Position numbers and translations under genes: made by a program. A stretch of 64,000 nucleotides of DNA from DASSUW01 sp963806395 (GTDB taxonomy: Bacteria; Actinomycetota; Thermoleophilia; Solirubrobacterales; Solirubrobacteraceae): assembly GCA_963806395.1 (NCBI GenBank), contig CAWDYI010000002.1, positions 59,419 to 123,418 on the forward strand, written 5' to 3'. A model generated the notes under the pieces. That model saw nothing but the letters and a program-made list of their open reading frames with translations. It was not told where the DNA came from and did not search any database. This document shows, piece after piece, positions 7,439-16,029 of the stretch; position 1 is the stretch's first letter, and the number at the start of each line of letters is the position of its first letter.

Positions 7439-9076
7439 CTACTCCCACTCGATCGTGCCCGGCGGCTTGCTCGTGATGTCGAGCACCACGCGGTTGACCT
7501 CCCGGATCTCGTTGATCATGCGCGAGGCGATCTGCTCGAGCAGGTCGTACGGGAGCCGCGCCCAGTCGGCCGTCATCGCGTCGTCGGACGTGACGGCGCG
7601 GATCGCCACGACGTAGCCGTACGTGCGCTCGTCGCCCTGGACGCCGACGGTGCGGATGTCGGGCAGCACGCAGAACGACTGCCACAGCTCGCGGTACAGG
7701 CCGGCCTTGCGGATCTCGTCCTGGAGGATGTAGTCGGCATTGCGCAGCGTGTCCAGCCGCGCCTTCGTGGCCTCGCCGCCGACGACGCGGATCGCCAGGC
7801 CGGGGCCCGGGAACGGCTGCCGCCAGACCAGGCGCTCGGGTAGGCCGAGCTCCGCCCCGACGGCGCGGACCTCGTCCTTGAACAGCGCGCGCAGCGGCTC
7901 GACCAGCTCGAACTCGAGGTCGTCGGGCAGGCCGCCGACGTTGTGGTGCGACTTGATCGTGGCCGCGCCGGTGCCGCCGCCGGACTCGATCACGTCCGAG
8001 TACAGCGTCCCCTGCACGAGGTAGTGCGCGTCACCGATGCGCGCGGCCTCCTCCTCGAACACGCGGATGAACTCGGCGCCGATCGCCTTGCGCTTGGCCT
8101 CGGGCTCGGACAGGCCGCTGAGCCGCCGCAGGAAGCGGTCCTCGGCGTCGACCGCCACGAGCGGGACCTTGAAGTGGTCGCGGAAGGCGGCGATCACCTG
8201 CTCGCCCTCGTTCTTGCGCATCAGACCGTGGTCGACGAACACGCACGTCAGCTGATCGCCGACCGCGCGGTGCACCAGCAGCGCGGCGACCGACGAGTCG
8301 ACGCCGCCGGAGAGCCCGCAGATGACGCGCCCGTCGCCGACCTGGGCGCGGATCGCGGCCACCTGTTCGTCGATGATCGAAGCCGGGCTCCAGTCGCGCG
8401 CGCAGCCGCACACGTCCTCCAGGAACGTCGTAAGCACATGCTGGCCGTACGGCGTGTGCACGACCTCCGGGTGGAACTGGATGCCGTAGAGGCCGCGCTC
8501 CAGGTCCTCCACCGCCGCGACCGGCGACTCGGTCGAGCTGGCGAGCGCGGCGAAGCCCGGCGGCGCCTCGTAGACGGTGTCGCGGTGCGACATCCAGCAC
8601 TGCTGCTCGGGCGGCGTGCCGGCGAGCAGGCGGCCCGGATCGGACACCGTCAGGGTCGAGCGCCCGAACTCCCCGACCTCGGCGCCCTCGACCCGCCCGC
8701 CGAGCACCAGGACGAGCGCCTGCATGCCGTAGCAGATGCCGAGCACCGGGATCCCGAGCTCCAGCAGCTCCGGGTCGAGCCGCGGCGCGCCCGGCGCGTA
8801 CACGGACGCGGGGCCGCCGGACAGGATCAGCCCCTTCGGGCGCCGGCGGCGGACCTCGTCGACGCCGACGTGATGCGGCAGCAGCTCGGAGAAGACGCCG
8901 CACTCGCGCACGCGGCGGGCGATCAGCTGCGAGTACTGCCCGCCGTAGTCGAGCACGAGGACCTCGTCGTGGGCGACGCGGCGCTCGAGCTCTAGCTCCT
9001 CGACCGGCTGCTCCGCCGGGAGCGCCGAGCCGTGCCCGAGCGACTGCGTCTCAGCCTCGGTCTCAGTCTGCGACAA
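7439..9076 (-). CDS. guaA: GMP synthase (glutamine-hydrolysing)
   Basis: Makes GMP from XMP, ATP and glutamine, the last step of guanine nucleotide synthesis. The class I glutamine amidotransferase domain is first (LDYGGQYSQLIARRVRE, LSGGPASVY, GICYGMQ with the nucleophile Cys, FHPEVVHT with His). The ATP pyrophosphatase domain follows (GLSGGVDSSVAA P-loop), then the dimerisation domain ending KPPGTIEWE. With a TTG start at 9074-9076 the protein has 545 residues, slightly above the usual 510-525. This start gives a non-conserved lead of about 35 residues and overlaps the end of the GuaB3-like gene by 14 bases, so the two are probably translated together. A later start cannot be excluded. Confidence 0.96.
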   Translation of the reverse strand: MSQTETEAETQSLGHGSALPAEQPVEELELERRVAHDEVLVLDYGGQYSQLIARRVRECGVFSELLPHHVGVDEVRRRRPKGLILSGGPASVYAPGAPRLDPELLELGIPVLGICYGMQALVLVLGGRVEGAEVGEFGRSTLTVSDPGRLLAGTPPEQQCWMSHRDTVYEAPPGFAALASSTESPVAAVEDLERGLYGIQFHPEVVHTPYGQHVLTTFLEDVCGCARDWSPASIIDEQVAAIRAQVGDGRVICGLSGGVDSSVAALLVHRAVGDQLTCVFVDHGLMRKNEGEQVIAAFRDHFKVPLVAVDAEDRFLRRLSGLSEPEAKRKAIGAEFIRVFEEEAARIGDAHYLVQGTLYSDVIESGGGTGAATIKSHHNVGGLPDDLEFELVEPLRALFKDEVRAVGAELGLPERLVWRQPFPGPGLAIRVVGGEATKARLDTLRNADYILQDEIRKAGLYRELWQSFCVLPDIRTVGVQGDERTYGYVVAIRAVTSDDAMTADWARLPYDLLEQIASRMINEIREVNRVVLDITSKPPGTIEWE

Positions 9077-10253
9077 GCGCCACCGCTCCACCCTGGGCGG
9101 CCATGCCGATCTGCTGCTCGCGCTGGAGCTGCTTGCCCTCGGTCTGCAGCGACGGGGCAACCATCAGCTCGGCCCGGTTGAACTCCGCGATGTCCTGATA
9201 GCCGCAGGTGGCCATCGAGGTCCGGAGCGCGCCCATCAGGTTGAACGTGCCGTCGTTCTCACGCGCGGGGCCGGTGATGATCTCCTCCAGGGTCCCGTTC
9301 TGCGTCGTACGGACGCGCGCCCCGCGGGGAAGCGACGGGTGGAATGTCGCCATGCCCCAGTGGAACCCGTGGCCGGGAGCCTCGAACCCGCGCGCCAGCG
9401 GCGAGCCCACCATCACCGCGTCGGCACCGCAGGCGAACGCCTTCGCGACGTCGCCGCCGTTGCGCATGCCGCCGTCGGCGATCACGCGGCAGTACTCGCC
9501 GGTCTCCAGCATGTGCTGGGAGCGCGCCGCCGCGACGTCGGCGATCGCCGTCGCCTGCGGAACGCCGATGCCGAGCACGCCGCGCGTGGTGCACGCCGCG
9601 CCGGGGCCGACGCCGACCAGCACGCCGGACGCGCCGGTGCGCATCAGGTGCAGGCCGGTCGAGTAGCTCGCACAGCCGCCGAGCACGACGGGGACGGGCA
9701 CCTCGCGCACGAACTCCTTGAGGTTCAGCACGTGCCCCTGGCTGGAGACGTGCTCGGCCGAGATCACGGTGCCCTGGATGACGAGGATGTCGAGCCCTGC
9801 GTCGAGCGCGATCTCGTACCAGCGCTCCACGCGCTGCGGGGTCAGCGAGGCCGCGGCCACGACGCCGTGGCCCTTGATCTCCTCGATCCGCTGCGCGATC
9901 AGCTCCTCCTTGACCGGCTCGAGGTAGATCTCCTGCATCTCCCTCGTGGCCTCCTCGCGGTCCAGGCCCGCGATCCGCTCGAGCTGCACGTCGGCGTCCT
10001 CATAGCGGGTCCAGATGCCCTCGAGGTTCAGGACCGCGAGGCCGCCCAGCTTGCCGATGATGCCCGCGGTGTCCGGGGACACGACGCCGTCCATCGCCGA
10101 CGCGAGAAGCGGGAGCTCGAACCGGTAGGGGCCGAGCGTCCAGGTGATGTCGACGTCATCCGGGTCGCGCGTGCGACGGGAAGGAACGATGGCGACGTCG
10201 TCGAATCCGTAAGCGCGGCGTGCCTTCTTGCCGCGGCCGATCTCTACTTCCAT
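9063..10253 (-). CDS. guaB3: GuaB3 family IMP dehydrogenase-related protein
   Basis: TIM-barrel enzyme of the IMP dehydrogenase/GMP reductase family, 396 residues, without the CBS pair found in classical GuaB. Visible parts are the N-terminal FDDVAIVPSRRTRDP, LLASAMDGVVSPDTA, the loop GVGPGAACTTRGVLGIG carrying the catalytic Cys, VIADGGMRNGGDVAKA and GADAVMVGSPLA. The loop and barrel motifs are those of actinobacterial and cyanobacterial GuaB3. Expected reaction is NAD-dependent oxidation of IMP to XMP, feeding guaA, with which it overlaps. The ATG at 10251-10253 follows a gap of 87 bases without a clear promoter. Confidence 0.93.
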   Translation of the reverse strand: MEVEIGRGKKARRAYGFDDVAIVPSRRTRDPDDVDITWTLGPYRFELPLLASAMDGVVSPDTAGIIGKLGGLAVLNLEGIWTRYEDADVQLERIAGLDREEATREMQEIYLEPVKEELIAQRIEEIKGHGVVAAASLTPQRVERWYEIALDAGLDILVIQGTVISAEHVSSQGHVLNLKEFVREVPVPVVLGGCASYSTGLHLMRTGASGVLVGVGPGAACTTRGVLGIGVPQATAIADVAAARSQHMLETGEYCRVIADGGMRNGGDVAKAFACGADAVMVGSPLARGFEAPGHGFHWGMATFHPSLPRGARVRTTQNGTLEEIITGPARENDGTFNLMGALRTSMATCGYQDIAEFNRAELMVAPSLQTEGKQLQREQQIGMAAQGGAVALVAD

Positions 10254-10340
10254 TCGCAGATCCTAGGGCGAGGGGCGGACAAGAAACGTAACGTCGCCGT
10301 GAGCGGCGCCGTCAGGCGTTGCGGAACGGCGAAACTCAAT

Positions 10341-11315
10341 TTATCCCACTTCGGCCGGTAGTTCCGGACGTTCTACGACGATCTCGTCGAGCAGCCGCGA
10401 GACCCGGTCCGGATCGACGAGACCGGCGCCGAGATGCTGCGTCGACTCGGCGCCGCACGCCACGCCGTACGCGAGGCACTCGGCGGTCGGCTTGCCGCTG
10501 TAGCGGGCCGCGACGAAGCCGGCGAGGAAGGCGTCGCCGGAGCCGACGGTGGCGCGTGGCTCGACGGCTCCGTGCGGCACGTGCACGCGATACAGCCGCG
10601 GGTCCGCGCCCGGCTCCTCGGACTGCATGTACGCGAAGCAGCCGTCCGGCATCGTCATGACCGCCTCGCGAGCGCCGAGGCCGACCATCTCGCGCACGGC
10701 GATGATGCGGTCCTCGTCGTCGTTGAACTCGTGCCCGACCAGCTCCTCGGCCTCCAGCACGTTCGGCGAGATCACGTCCGGCTCGGCTCGCACCGCGCGC
10801 CGCAGCGGGTCGCCGTCGGTGTCGACCACGGTCGCCACGCCGAGCCGTCGCAGCTCGCGGATCAGGCGCGCGTAGACGTCGATGTCGACGTCGCGCGGCA
10901 GCGATCCCGCGAACACGCACATGCTCGCGCCCTTGGCGAGGTACAGCAGCTTGTCCACGAACAGCTCGGACTCCTGCTCGGAGACCTTCGGCCCGCGCTC
11001 GTTGATCTCGGTCTGCTCGCCGGTCGTCGGGTCGATCACCGCGGTGTTCGTGCGCGACTCCTCGCGGATCCGCACGAAGTCGCTGAGCACCGACAGCTGC
11101 GTCAGCTGATCGACGATCCGCGTGCCGGTCGCGCCGCCCGTCAGCCCGGTGGCGATCACCGGAGCGCCGAGCGTCTTGAGCACGCGCGCGACGTTCACGC
11201 CCTTGCCGCCGGGCATCGTGGTCTGCTCCACCGTGCGGTGGCGTCGCCCGAGCCGGAAGTTCGGGACGGACAGAGTCTTGTCGATGGCCGTGTTGAGAGT
11301 GACCGTGATGATCAT
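10341..11315 (-). CDS. 1-phosphofructokinase family hexose kinase (PfkB family)
   Basis: Ribokinase-like sugar-phosphate kinase of 324 residues, starting at ATG 11313-11315 (MIITVTLNTAIDKTL). The PGGKGVNVARVLKTLG motif and C-terminal GSGDAFLAGFVAA (anion hole and catalytic Asp) are intact. The N-terminal VTLNPAID-like signature places it with 1-phosphofructokinase and tagatose-6-phosphate kinase rather than ribokinase. No fruAB PTS gene is adjacent, so the true substrate is open. The start overlaps the stop of the upstream D-Ala-D-Ala carboxypeptidase gene by four bases, which suggests one transcript. Confidence 0.9.
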   Translation of the reverse strand: MIITVTLNTAIDKTLSVPNFRLGRRHRTVEQTTMPGGKGVNVARVLKTLGAPVIATGLTGGATGTRIVDQLTQLSVLSDFVRIREESRTNTAVIDPTTGEQTEINERGPKVSEQESELFVDKLLYLAKGASMCVFAGSLPRDVDIDVYARLIRELRRLGVATVVDTDGDPLRRAVRAEPDVISPNVLEAEELVGHEFNDDEDRIIAVREMVGLGAREAVMTMPDGCFAYMQSEEPGADPRLYRVHVPHGAVEPRATVGSGDAFLAGFVAARYSGKPTAECLAYGVACGAESTQHLGAGLVDPDRVSRLLDEIVVERPELPAEVG

Positions 11316-12565
11316 GCGGCCCGAGCCTCCTCGCGTGCCGGGCGTTGGCCCGGTCCGCGTGATCGACGCCATCGCCGTGCCAGGAGCACCGTAGCGCTCA
11401 GCACGGCAAAGGCGAGAACGACGCCGATCGGAGTCGAGAACCAGGACTTGGTGCGCACCGCGAGGCCGGCCGCCGGCACGTCGGCGATCCCGACCAGGGG
11501 CACGGTGGCGATCCGGCGGCCGTCCTGGAGCACCTCGGCCATGCCGAGCCGCGTGCCGTACGGGATCGGCCCCTCGACCTCGGTCGGGTACCGGATCGCG
11601 CGGATCATCAGGATCTCCTCGCGGCCACGCGGGATCACGGTGCGCTCCCCATTCGGCCCGACCACGAGGTCGAGCTCGGCCCCGCGCCGGTAGCGGATCG
11701 GCACCTTCACGCCGACGAGCGTGCCGGCGGGCGCGGCGGTGGTCCGCTCGAAGCGGCCGATGCCCCAGTTCAGCAGGGCGACCGAGTCGGCATCGCGCGC
11801 TGCCTCGCTCGGCGTGTTGAGCACGGCCGACACGACCTGGACGCCCTTGCGGCGCGCCGACCCCACGAGCACGTAGCCGGCGGAGCGCGTGTGGCCGGTC
11901 TTGACCCCGTTGACCCACGCGACCGACGACACGAGGTCGTTGCGGTTCCTGACCACGCGCCGGCGCGCGCCCGAGTCGAGCGTCACGTGCGTCTTCTGGA
12001 CCGTGCGCCGGAAGAAGGGCTTGGTGCGGAGGATCACGGCGAGCCGGACGAGGTCGTGCGCGCTGGAATAGGCACCGGCCTCGTCGAGCCCGATCGGGTT
12101 GCGGAAGCGCGTGTCCTTCAGCCCGAGCTCGCGCGCGCGGCGGTTCATCCTCCGGACGAACGCGCGCTCGGACCCTGCAACGCCTTCGGCGAGCGTCATC
12201 GCCGCGTCGTTGCCGGATTCGAGCAGGAGTCCCTGCAGCAGGTCGCGGACCGTCATCCGCTCGCCCGGCAGCAACCCGATCTGCGACTCCATGATCGCGG
12301 GCCGGTAGTCGGAGGCGGTGAACGTGTCCGCCATGTCCGCGCTCTCGAGCGTGAGCAGCGCCGTCATCAGCTTCACCGCCGAGCCGACCGGCCGGCGCGC
12401 GTCGGCGTCGCGCTCACACGCGATGATGCCGGTCGAGACCTCGAGCACGATCGCGTTCGGCGCCTTGACGATCGCCGGGCAGTTGCGCGCGGCCGCAGGG
12501 GCAGCGGCGGCGAGCGCCATCGCGAGCGCCAGCGGCGCGATCGCCATCAGCCTGACGCGACTCAC
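11312..12565 (-). CDS. dacC: D-alanyl-D-alanine carboxypeptidase (class A PBP, S11)
   Basis: Trims the terminal D-Ala of peptidoglycan stem peptides outside the membrane. 417 residues from GTG 12563-12565, which overlaps the LysM gene stop (GTGA). A signal peptide (MAIAPLALAMALAAAAPAAA) is followed by the three active-site motifs: S-A-V-K (SxxK) in GSAVKLMTALL, SGN in LESGNDAAM, and KTG in NGVKTGHTRSAGY. A beta-sandwich region follows and a C-terminal membrane anchor (GVVLAFAVLSATVLL) with a basic tail. It is coupled to a LysM protein upstream, which fits a cell-wall role. The symbol is a family-level label. Confidence 0.93.
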   Translation of the reverse strand: MSRVRLMAIAPLALAMALAAAAPAAARNCPAIVKAPNAIVLEVSTGIIACERDADARRPVGSAVKLMTALLTLESADMADTFTASDYRPAIMESQIGLLPGERMTVRDLLQGLLLESGNDAAMTLAEGVAGSERAFVRRMNRRARELGLKDTRFRNPIGLDEAGAYSSAHDLVRLAVILRTKPFFRRTVQKTHVTLDSGARRRVVRNRNDLVSSVAWVNGVKTGHTRSAGYVLVGSARRKGVQVVSAVLNTPSEAARDADSVALLNWGIGRFERTTAAPAGTLVGVKVPIRYRRGAELDLVVGPNGERTVIPRGREEILMIRAIRYPTEVEGPIPYGTRLGMAEVLQDGRRIATVPLVGIADVPAAGLAVRTKSWFSTPIGVVLAFAVLSATVLLARRWRRSRGPGQRPAREEARAA

Positions 12566-12888
12566 TGGCGAAGCTTGATCCGCTGGCCCGGGCTGAGCGT
12601 CTGCGGGTCGAGGTCGGGATTGAGGCGCAGGATGTCGTCGAGCGGCACGCCGGTCTTCTCGGCGATCGACGACGGCGTGTCGCCCGCCTTGACCGTGTAG
12701 CGACGCCGGCCCTTGGGCTTGTCCGCCGTACCCGTCGGCGACGCCGCCGGGCTCGTCTCGCTCGACTGGTTGGGCGCGTCGGATCCCCCCGGGTCGTTCT
12801 GGGTGGAGGTCACGACCATGAACAGGGCGATAACGAAGGCCACCAGCGCGAGCGGGGCCAGGAATCGCGCGAGGCTGCGACCGGCCAT
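12562..12888 (-). CDS. Membrane-anchored LysM domain protein
   Basis: 108 residues. An N-terminal membrane helix (FLAPLALVAFVIALFMVV, residues 9-26) is followed by a Ser/Pro/Thr-rich linker (about 30-60) and one C-terminal LysM domain (YTVKAGDTPSSIAEKTGVP ... LNPDLDPQTLSPGQRI). LysM binds the GlcNAc chains of peptidoglycan, so it probably tethers the membrane to the wall or helps the adjacent carboxypeptidase, whose start it overlaps by four bases. No catalytic domain is present. Confidence 0.9.
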   Translation of the reverse strand: MAGRSLARFLAPLALVAFVIALFMVVTSTQNDPGGSDAPNQSSETSPAASPTGTADKPKGRRRYTVKAGDTPSSIAEKTGVPLDDILRLNPDLDPQTLSPGQRIKLRQ

Positions 12889-12920
12889 CGGGGGCGATCA
12901 TAGCGTCGGCTCAGGCGGTC

Positions 12921-13958
12921 TCAGGCGAGCGCCCACGCGACCGCGCGCAGTCGCTCGGCCTCGGCCCGGGCGGCCGCCGCCGGGTCGCCGCCCGCCGTCT
13001 CGTGCGCCTGCGCGATCGAGCGCGAGGCCGTCACCAGCCCGGCCGCGCGGCCCGGCGCGAAGGCCGGGGCGAGCGTCGCCACGTCGCCACCCTGGGCGCC
13101 GACCCCCGGCAGCAGGAACGGCGCCCGCGGCATCAGCTCGCGCATCCGCTCGAGATGCTCCGGCGCCGTGGCGCCGGTCACTGCGCCGACGTCGCTGAGC
13201 GCGGCGGAGCCGGGACCGCCGAGCTCGGCGACCAGCGCCGCGAGGCGCTCCCACAGCGGCTCGCCGCCGGCCAGCGGCAGGTCCATCAGGTCGGCCGCCC
13301 CGCGGTTGGAGGTGCGTACGAGCACGAACACGCCCGCACCCGCGGCACGCGCGCCGGTCACCAGCGGCTCGAGCGCGTCGCGGCCCAGCAGCGGGTTCGC
13401 GGTCAGCGCGTCGGCGCCGAGCCCGGGCACCGTGCCGAACGGCGACGGCGTCTCGCCCGTGAGCGCCTGCGCGTACGCCGCCGCGGTGACCGGTACGTCA
13501 CCGCGCTTGCCGTCGGCGATCACGAGCAGCCCGGAGGCGCGCGCGTGCGAGCACACGCCCTCGAGCGCGAGCGCGCCGGCGAACCCGAGCCGCTCGAAGC
13601 ACGCGAGCTGCGGCTTGGCGGCGACGCATGCCGGTCCGGCCGCGTCGATCAGCGCGAGGCAGTGGGCGAGCACCGCGGCCGCCGCCTCGAGCGCAGCTGG
13701 GTGCAGCGGCGCGCGCTCGAGGTCGACCTCGTGGTCCCCCAGCAGCGCCTGGGCAGCGGCGTGCGCCTCAGCCAGCGCACGCGCGATCGCGGTGCGCGGT
13801 TCCGAGGTCCGCTCGAGCGGGCCCGGCCACAGGCGGGCGGGATCGGGGTCGATCCCGAGGACGATCTGCGACTCGCGCGCCGCAACGGCGGCGGCGAGGC
13901 GCTCTCCAAACCGAAGCGCCGAGCCAGGCGCCGACGAGGGACCGCCGGCGCCCGACAC
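12921..13958 (-). CDS. pyrF: Orotidine-5'-phosphate decarboxylase, type 2
   Basis: Decarboxylates OMP to UMP in pyrimidine synthesis. The protein of 345 residues carries LGIDPDP near position 35, CVAAKPQLACFERLG and LVIADGKRGDVP (the Asp-x-Lys-x-x-Asp catalytic array), then LVRTSN and PGVGAQGGD near the phosphate site. This is the long, type 2 family typical of actinobacteria. GTG 13956-13958 gives a non-conserved lead of about 15 residues. The gene is 33 bases upstream of the LysM gene on the same strand and 17 bases downstream of the HU gene. Confidence 0.93.
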   Translation of the reverse strand: MSGAGGPSSAPGSALRFGERLAAAVAARESQIVLGIDPDPARLWPGPLERTSEPRTAIARALAEAHAAAQALLGDHEVDLERAPLHPAALEAAAAVLAHCLALIDAAGPACVAAKPQLACFERLGFAGALALEGVCSHARASGLLVIADGKRGDVPVTAAAYAQALTGETPSPFGTVPGLGADALTANPLLGRDALEPLVTGARAAGAGVFVLVRTSNRGAADLMDLPLAGGEPLWERLAALVAELGGPGSAALSDVGAVTGATAPEHLERMRELMPRAPFLLPGVGAQGGDVATLAPAFAPGRAAGLVTASRSIAQAHETAGGDPAAAARAEAERLRAVAWALA

Positions 13959-13975
13959 GGACTTCGCAGCGCTAG

Positions 13976-14254
13976 CTAGGACTTGACGGCCTTCTTGAGC
14001 CCCGACCCGGCGGTGAAGCGCGGGACGCGGCTGGCAGCGATCGTCATCGTCTCGCCGGTACGCGGGTTGCGACCCTCACGGGCCCCGCGGTCGGCGACAT
14101 GGAACTTGCCGAAACCGGTGAAGGCAACTTCACCGCCCGACTTGAGCTCGCTCTCGATCGTGCTGATGACGGCATCGACGGCAGCGCCCGCATCCTTCTT
14201 ACTGAGGCCGCTCTCTGCCGCGACCTTGTCGACGAATTCCGACTTGGTGGTCAT
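13976..14254 (-). CDS. hup: HU family DNA-binding protein
   Basis: Nucleoid protein of 92 residues that bends DNA as a dimer. The HU signature is complete: TKSEFVDKVAAESGLSKKDA at the start, GFGKFHVADRGAREGRNPRTG (the DNA-binding arm) and VPRFTAGSGLKKAV at the end. It lacks the long lysine-rich tail of mycobacterial HupB. A good ribosome site (GGAGG at about 14258-14262) precedes the ATG at 14252-14254. The leader is unusually AT-rich for this genome (14,320-14,385), which suggests its promoter lies there. Confidence 0.95.
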   Translation of the reverse strand: MTTKSEFVDKVAAESGLSKKDAGAAVDAVISTIESELKSGGEVAFTGFGKFHVADRGAREGRNPRTGETMTIAASRVPRFTAGSGLKKAVKS

Positions 14255-14382
14255 GACTCCTCCTTACACCCCCCGGCAGCCGGGGGATCTGGATGACGCG
14301 GGCGAAGCTAACACCGCCATCGGACGCGCTAGAGCCAAATGTTGATGATTTCCCGCATTTTGCGTGAATTTGGGTGCCTGAT

Positions 14383-14607
14383 TTAAGACCGAGAACCGCG
14401 CTGGGCCGCGGAAAGCAGCCGCTCGGCGGCGTCCAGCAGCGGTTCCGTGGCGGGGTCGTCGGGATCCAGTGTGCGGGGCTGACCACCCCGATCCGTGAGC
14501 ACGACACGGGGCTCCCGCGCCGCCTTTCGGCGGGCGAACGACGCGGCCATCGCCCCCACCGCGCCGCGCGGTCGCGGCGCCGTCGGCTTGCGCGGAATCC
14601 GTGGCAC
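14383..14607 (-). CDS. Small basic hypothetical protein
   Basis: 74 residues from GTG 14605-14607, which overlaps the TAG of the upstream gene. The first 35 residues are rich in Arg, Pro and Ala (PRIPRKPTAPRPRG), and the second half is a probable helix (EPLLDAAERLLSAAQRG). No family is recognised. The overlap with the roadblock-like gene suggests the two act together or are co-expressed. Real coding is likely because the pairing with the upstream gene is exact. Confidence 0.5.
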   Translation of the reverse strand: MPRIPRKPTAPRPRGAVGAMAASFARRKAAREPRVVLTDRGGQPRTLDPDDPATEPLLDAAERLLSAAQRGSRS

Positions 14608-14942
14608 TACGCAGCCTCCGGCCGCTCGCCGCCGGCGAGGTCGGTGAGCACGAGCCGCAGGTCGTAACGGATCAGCGACGGCAGCGCGAAGCGCCCGCAG
14701 ACGACGACCAGCGCGTGCTTGTCCGAGCGCGCCGCGAAGACGGCGCCGTCAGACGTGGTGACATGGATCTCCTCGGCGCTCCCCGCCGCGCCGAGCAGGT
14801 CGCGGGCGGGATCGCCGAGCGCCTCCGGGCCGGCCAGCAGGGCGCCGCCGGGGTCGAGCACGACCCCGGAACGGATGTCGGCCGACAGCTCCCGGAGGTA
14901 GTCGAGCGCGAGCGGCGGCGTGAGGGTCGGGGCAGGGCTCAT
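14607..14942 (-). CDS. Small roadblock/LC7-like hypothetical protein
   Basis: 111 residues. The order of predicted strands and helices (GVVLDPGGALLAGPEAL, then AEEIHVTTSDGAVFAARSD, HALVVVCGRF, and a closing helix with LRLVLTDL) resembles the roadblock/LC7 fold used by bacterial MglB-like regulators of small GTPases. No GTPase gene lies nearby. The gene is followed by a small basic protein in overlap. Start ATG 14940-14942. The family link is by pattern only. Confidence 0.5.
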   Translation of the reverse strand: MSPAPTLTPPLALDYLRELSADIRSGVVLDPGGALLAGPEALGDPARDLLGAAGSAEEIHVTTSDGAVFAARSDKHALVVVCGRFALPSLIRYDLRLVLTDLAGGERPEAA

Positions 14943-14968
14943 CTGCCGTGGGCGAGAATAGCCGCCCT

Positions 14969-15109
14969 GTGCCCCTCTCGAGAATCGCCTGGCTCGTCAC
15001 CGCCGCCATCTGCGTGGTCGCGAGCCTCATCCTGCTGCTGTCCGGCTACGACGGCTACGCCGGCGTCGTGTTCGCGGTCGCGCTCGCGGCCGCGATCAAC
15101 CTGCGCTAG
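14969..15109 (+). CDS. Small two-helix membrane protein (46 aa)
   Basis: GTG 14969-14971 opens a reading frame of 46 codons ending in TAG at 15107-15109. It encodes two hydrophobic stretches (IAWLVTAAICVVASLILLLSG and AGVVFAVALAAAINLR) with a short DGY turn. It fits exactly between the divergent roadblock-like gene and the convergent CDF gene, filling an otherwise empty 190-base gap. No family is recognised. Confidence 0.5.
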   Translation: MPLSRIAWLVTAAICVVASLILLLSGYDGYAGVVFAVALAAAINLR

Positions 15110-15132
15110 GCGCCCGGCCGCCGGCACAAGCG

Positions 15133-16029
15133 CTACGCGCGCAGCTCGGACCCGGGCCGGACCTTGTCCGCGGGCTCGAGGTGGATCAGCACGTCCGTGC
15201 CGCCCGGCAGCCGCCGGTCGATCTCGTCGCGCAGCGCGTGCGCCGTGCCGTGGGCGTCCTCGAGCGAGGTGCCGGAGCGGAACTGCACGTGCAGGTCGAC
15301 GTAGCGGCGCGCACCCGCCCGGCGCGTGCGCAGCTGGTGGTAGCCGACGATCCCGCGACCGGCGAACGCCTCGATCGCCTCCTGGATCGCCCGCTGCTCG
15401 GGCTCGGGCAGCGCCTCGTCCACGAGCACTCCCCACGAGCGCGCGACGATCCGCATGCCGGTCACCACGATCGCGGCCGCGATCACGAGCGCGATCACCG
15501 GGTCGAGCCAGTCCGCGCCCGTCCACTGAACGATCGCGAGGCCGGCCAGCACTCCCAGCGACGTGTACGCATCGGTGCGCAGGTGCGCCGCGTCGGCCTC
15601 CAGCGCGGCCGACTGCGTCACGCGCGCCTGGCCGTACAGCCACGTGGACACCACCAGGTTGACGACCGTCGCGAACGCCACCACCCCGATGCCGAAGCCG
15701 AGCGAGTGCAGCTCCGGGCCCTCGATCAGGCTCCGGACCGAGGCGTACACGATCACGCCCGAGCCGATCAGGATCAGCACGCCCTCGGCGGCCGCCGCGA
15801 CGTTCTCGAACTTCTCGTGCCCGTAGCGGTGCGACGCGTCGGCGGGCGTCTCGGCCTGGCGGACCGAGAAGAACGCGATGTACGACGCGGCGAGGTCGAC
15901 AGAGGAATGGATCGCCTCGGTGATGATCGCGACCGAGCCGGTGACCAGGCCGGCCACGAGCTTGAGCGCGATCAGCGCCGTGTTGGAGGCGATCGAGACG
16001 GCGGCGGCGCGCGAGCGCTGGCCCTTCAT
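15133..16029 (-). CDS. Cation diffusion facilitator (CDF) metal/proton antiporter
   Basis: Exports divalent metals such as zinc, iron or manganese. 298 residues with about six membrane helices. The first metal site on helix 2 is visible as AIHSSVDLAASYIAF (H and D), and the second on helix 5 as LEADAAHLRTDAYTSLGVL (D and H/D). A cytoplasmic ferredoxin-like domain follows (IEAFAGRGIVGYHQLRTR ... YVDLHVQF ... DVLIHLEP). HRYGHEKFENVAA is the usual loop. ATG 16027-16029 overlaps the rdgB stop (ATGA), so it is the last gene of the murI-rph-rdgB operon. Confidence 0.93.
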   Translation of the reverse strand: MKGQRSRAAAVSIASNTALIALKLVAGLVTGSVAIITEAIHSSVDLAASYIAFFSVRQAETPADASHRYGHEKFENVAAAAEGVLILIGSGVIVYASVRSLIEGPELHSLGFGIGVVAFATVVNLVVSTWLYGQARVTQSAALEADAAHLRTDAYTSLGVLAGLAIVQWTGADWLDPVIALVIAAAIVVTGMRIVARSWGVLVDEALPEPEQRAIQEAIEAFAGRGIVGYHQLRTRRAGARRYVDLHVQFRSGTSLEDAHGTAHALRDEIDRRLPGGTDVLIHLEPADKVRPGSELRA

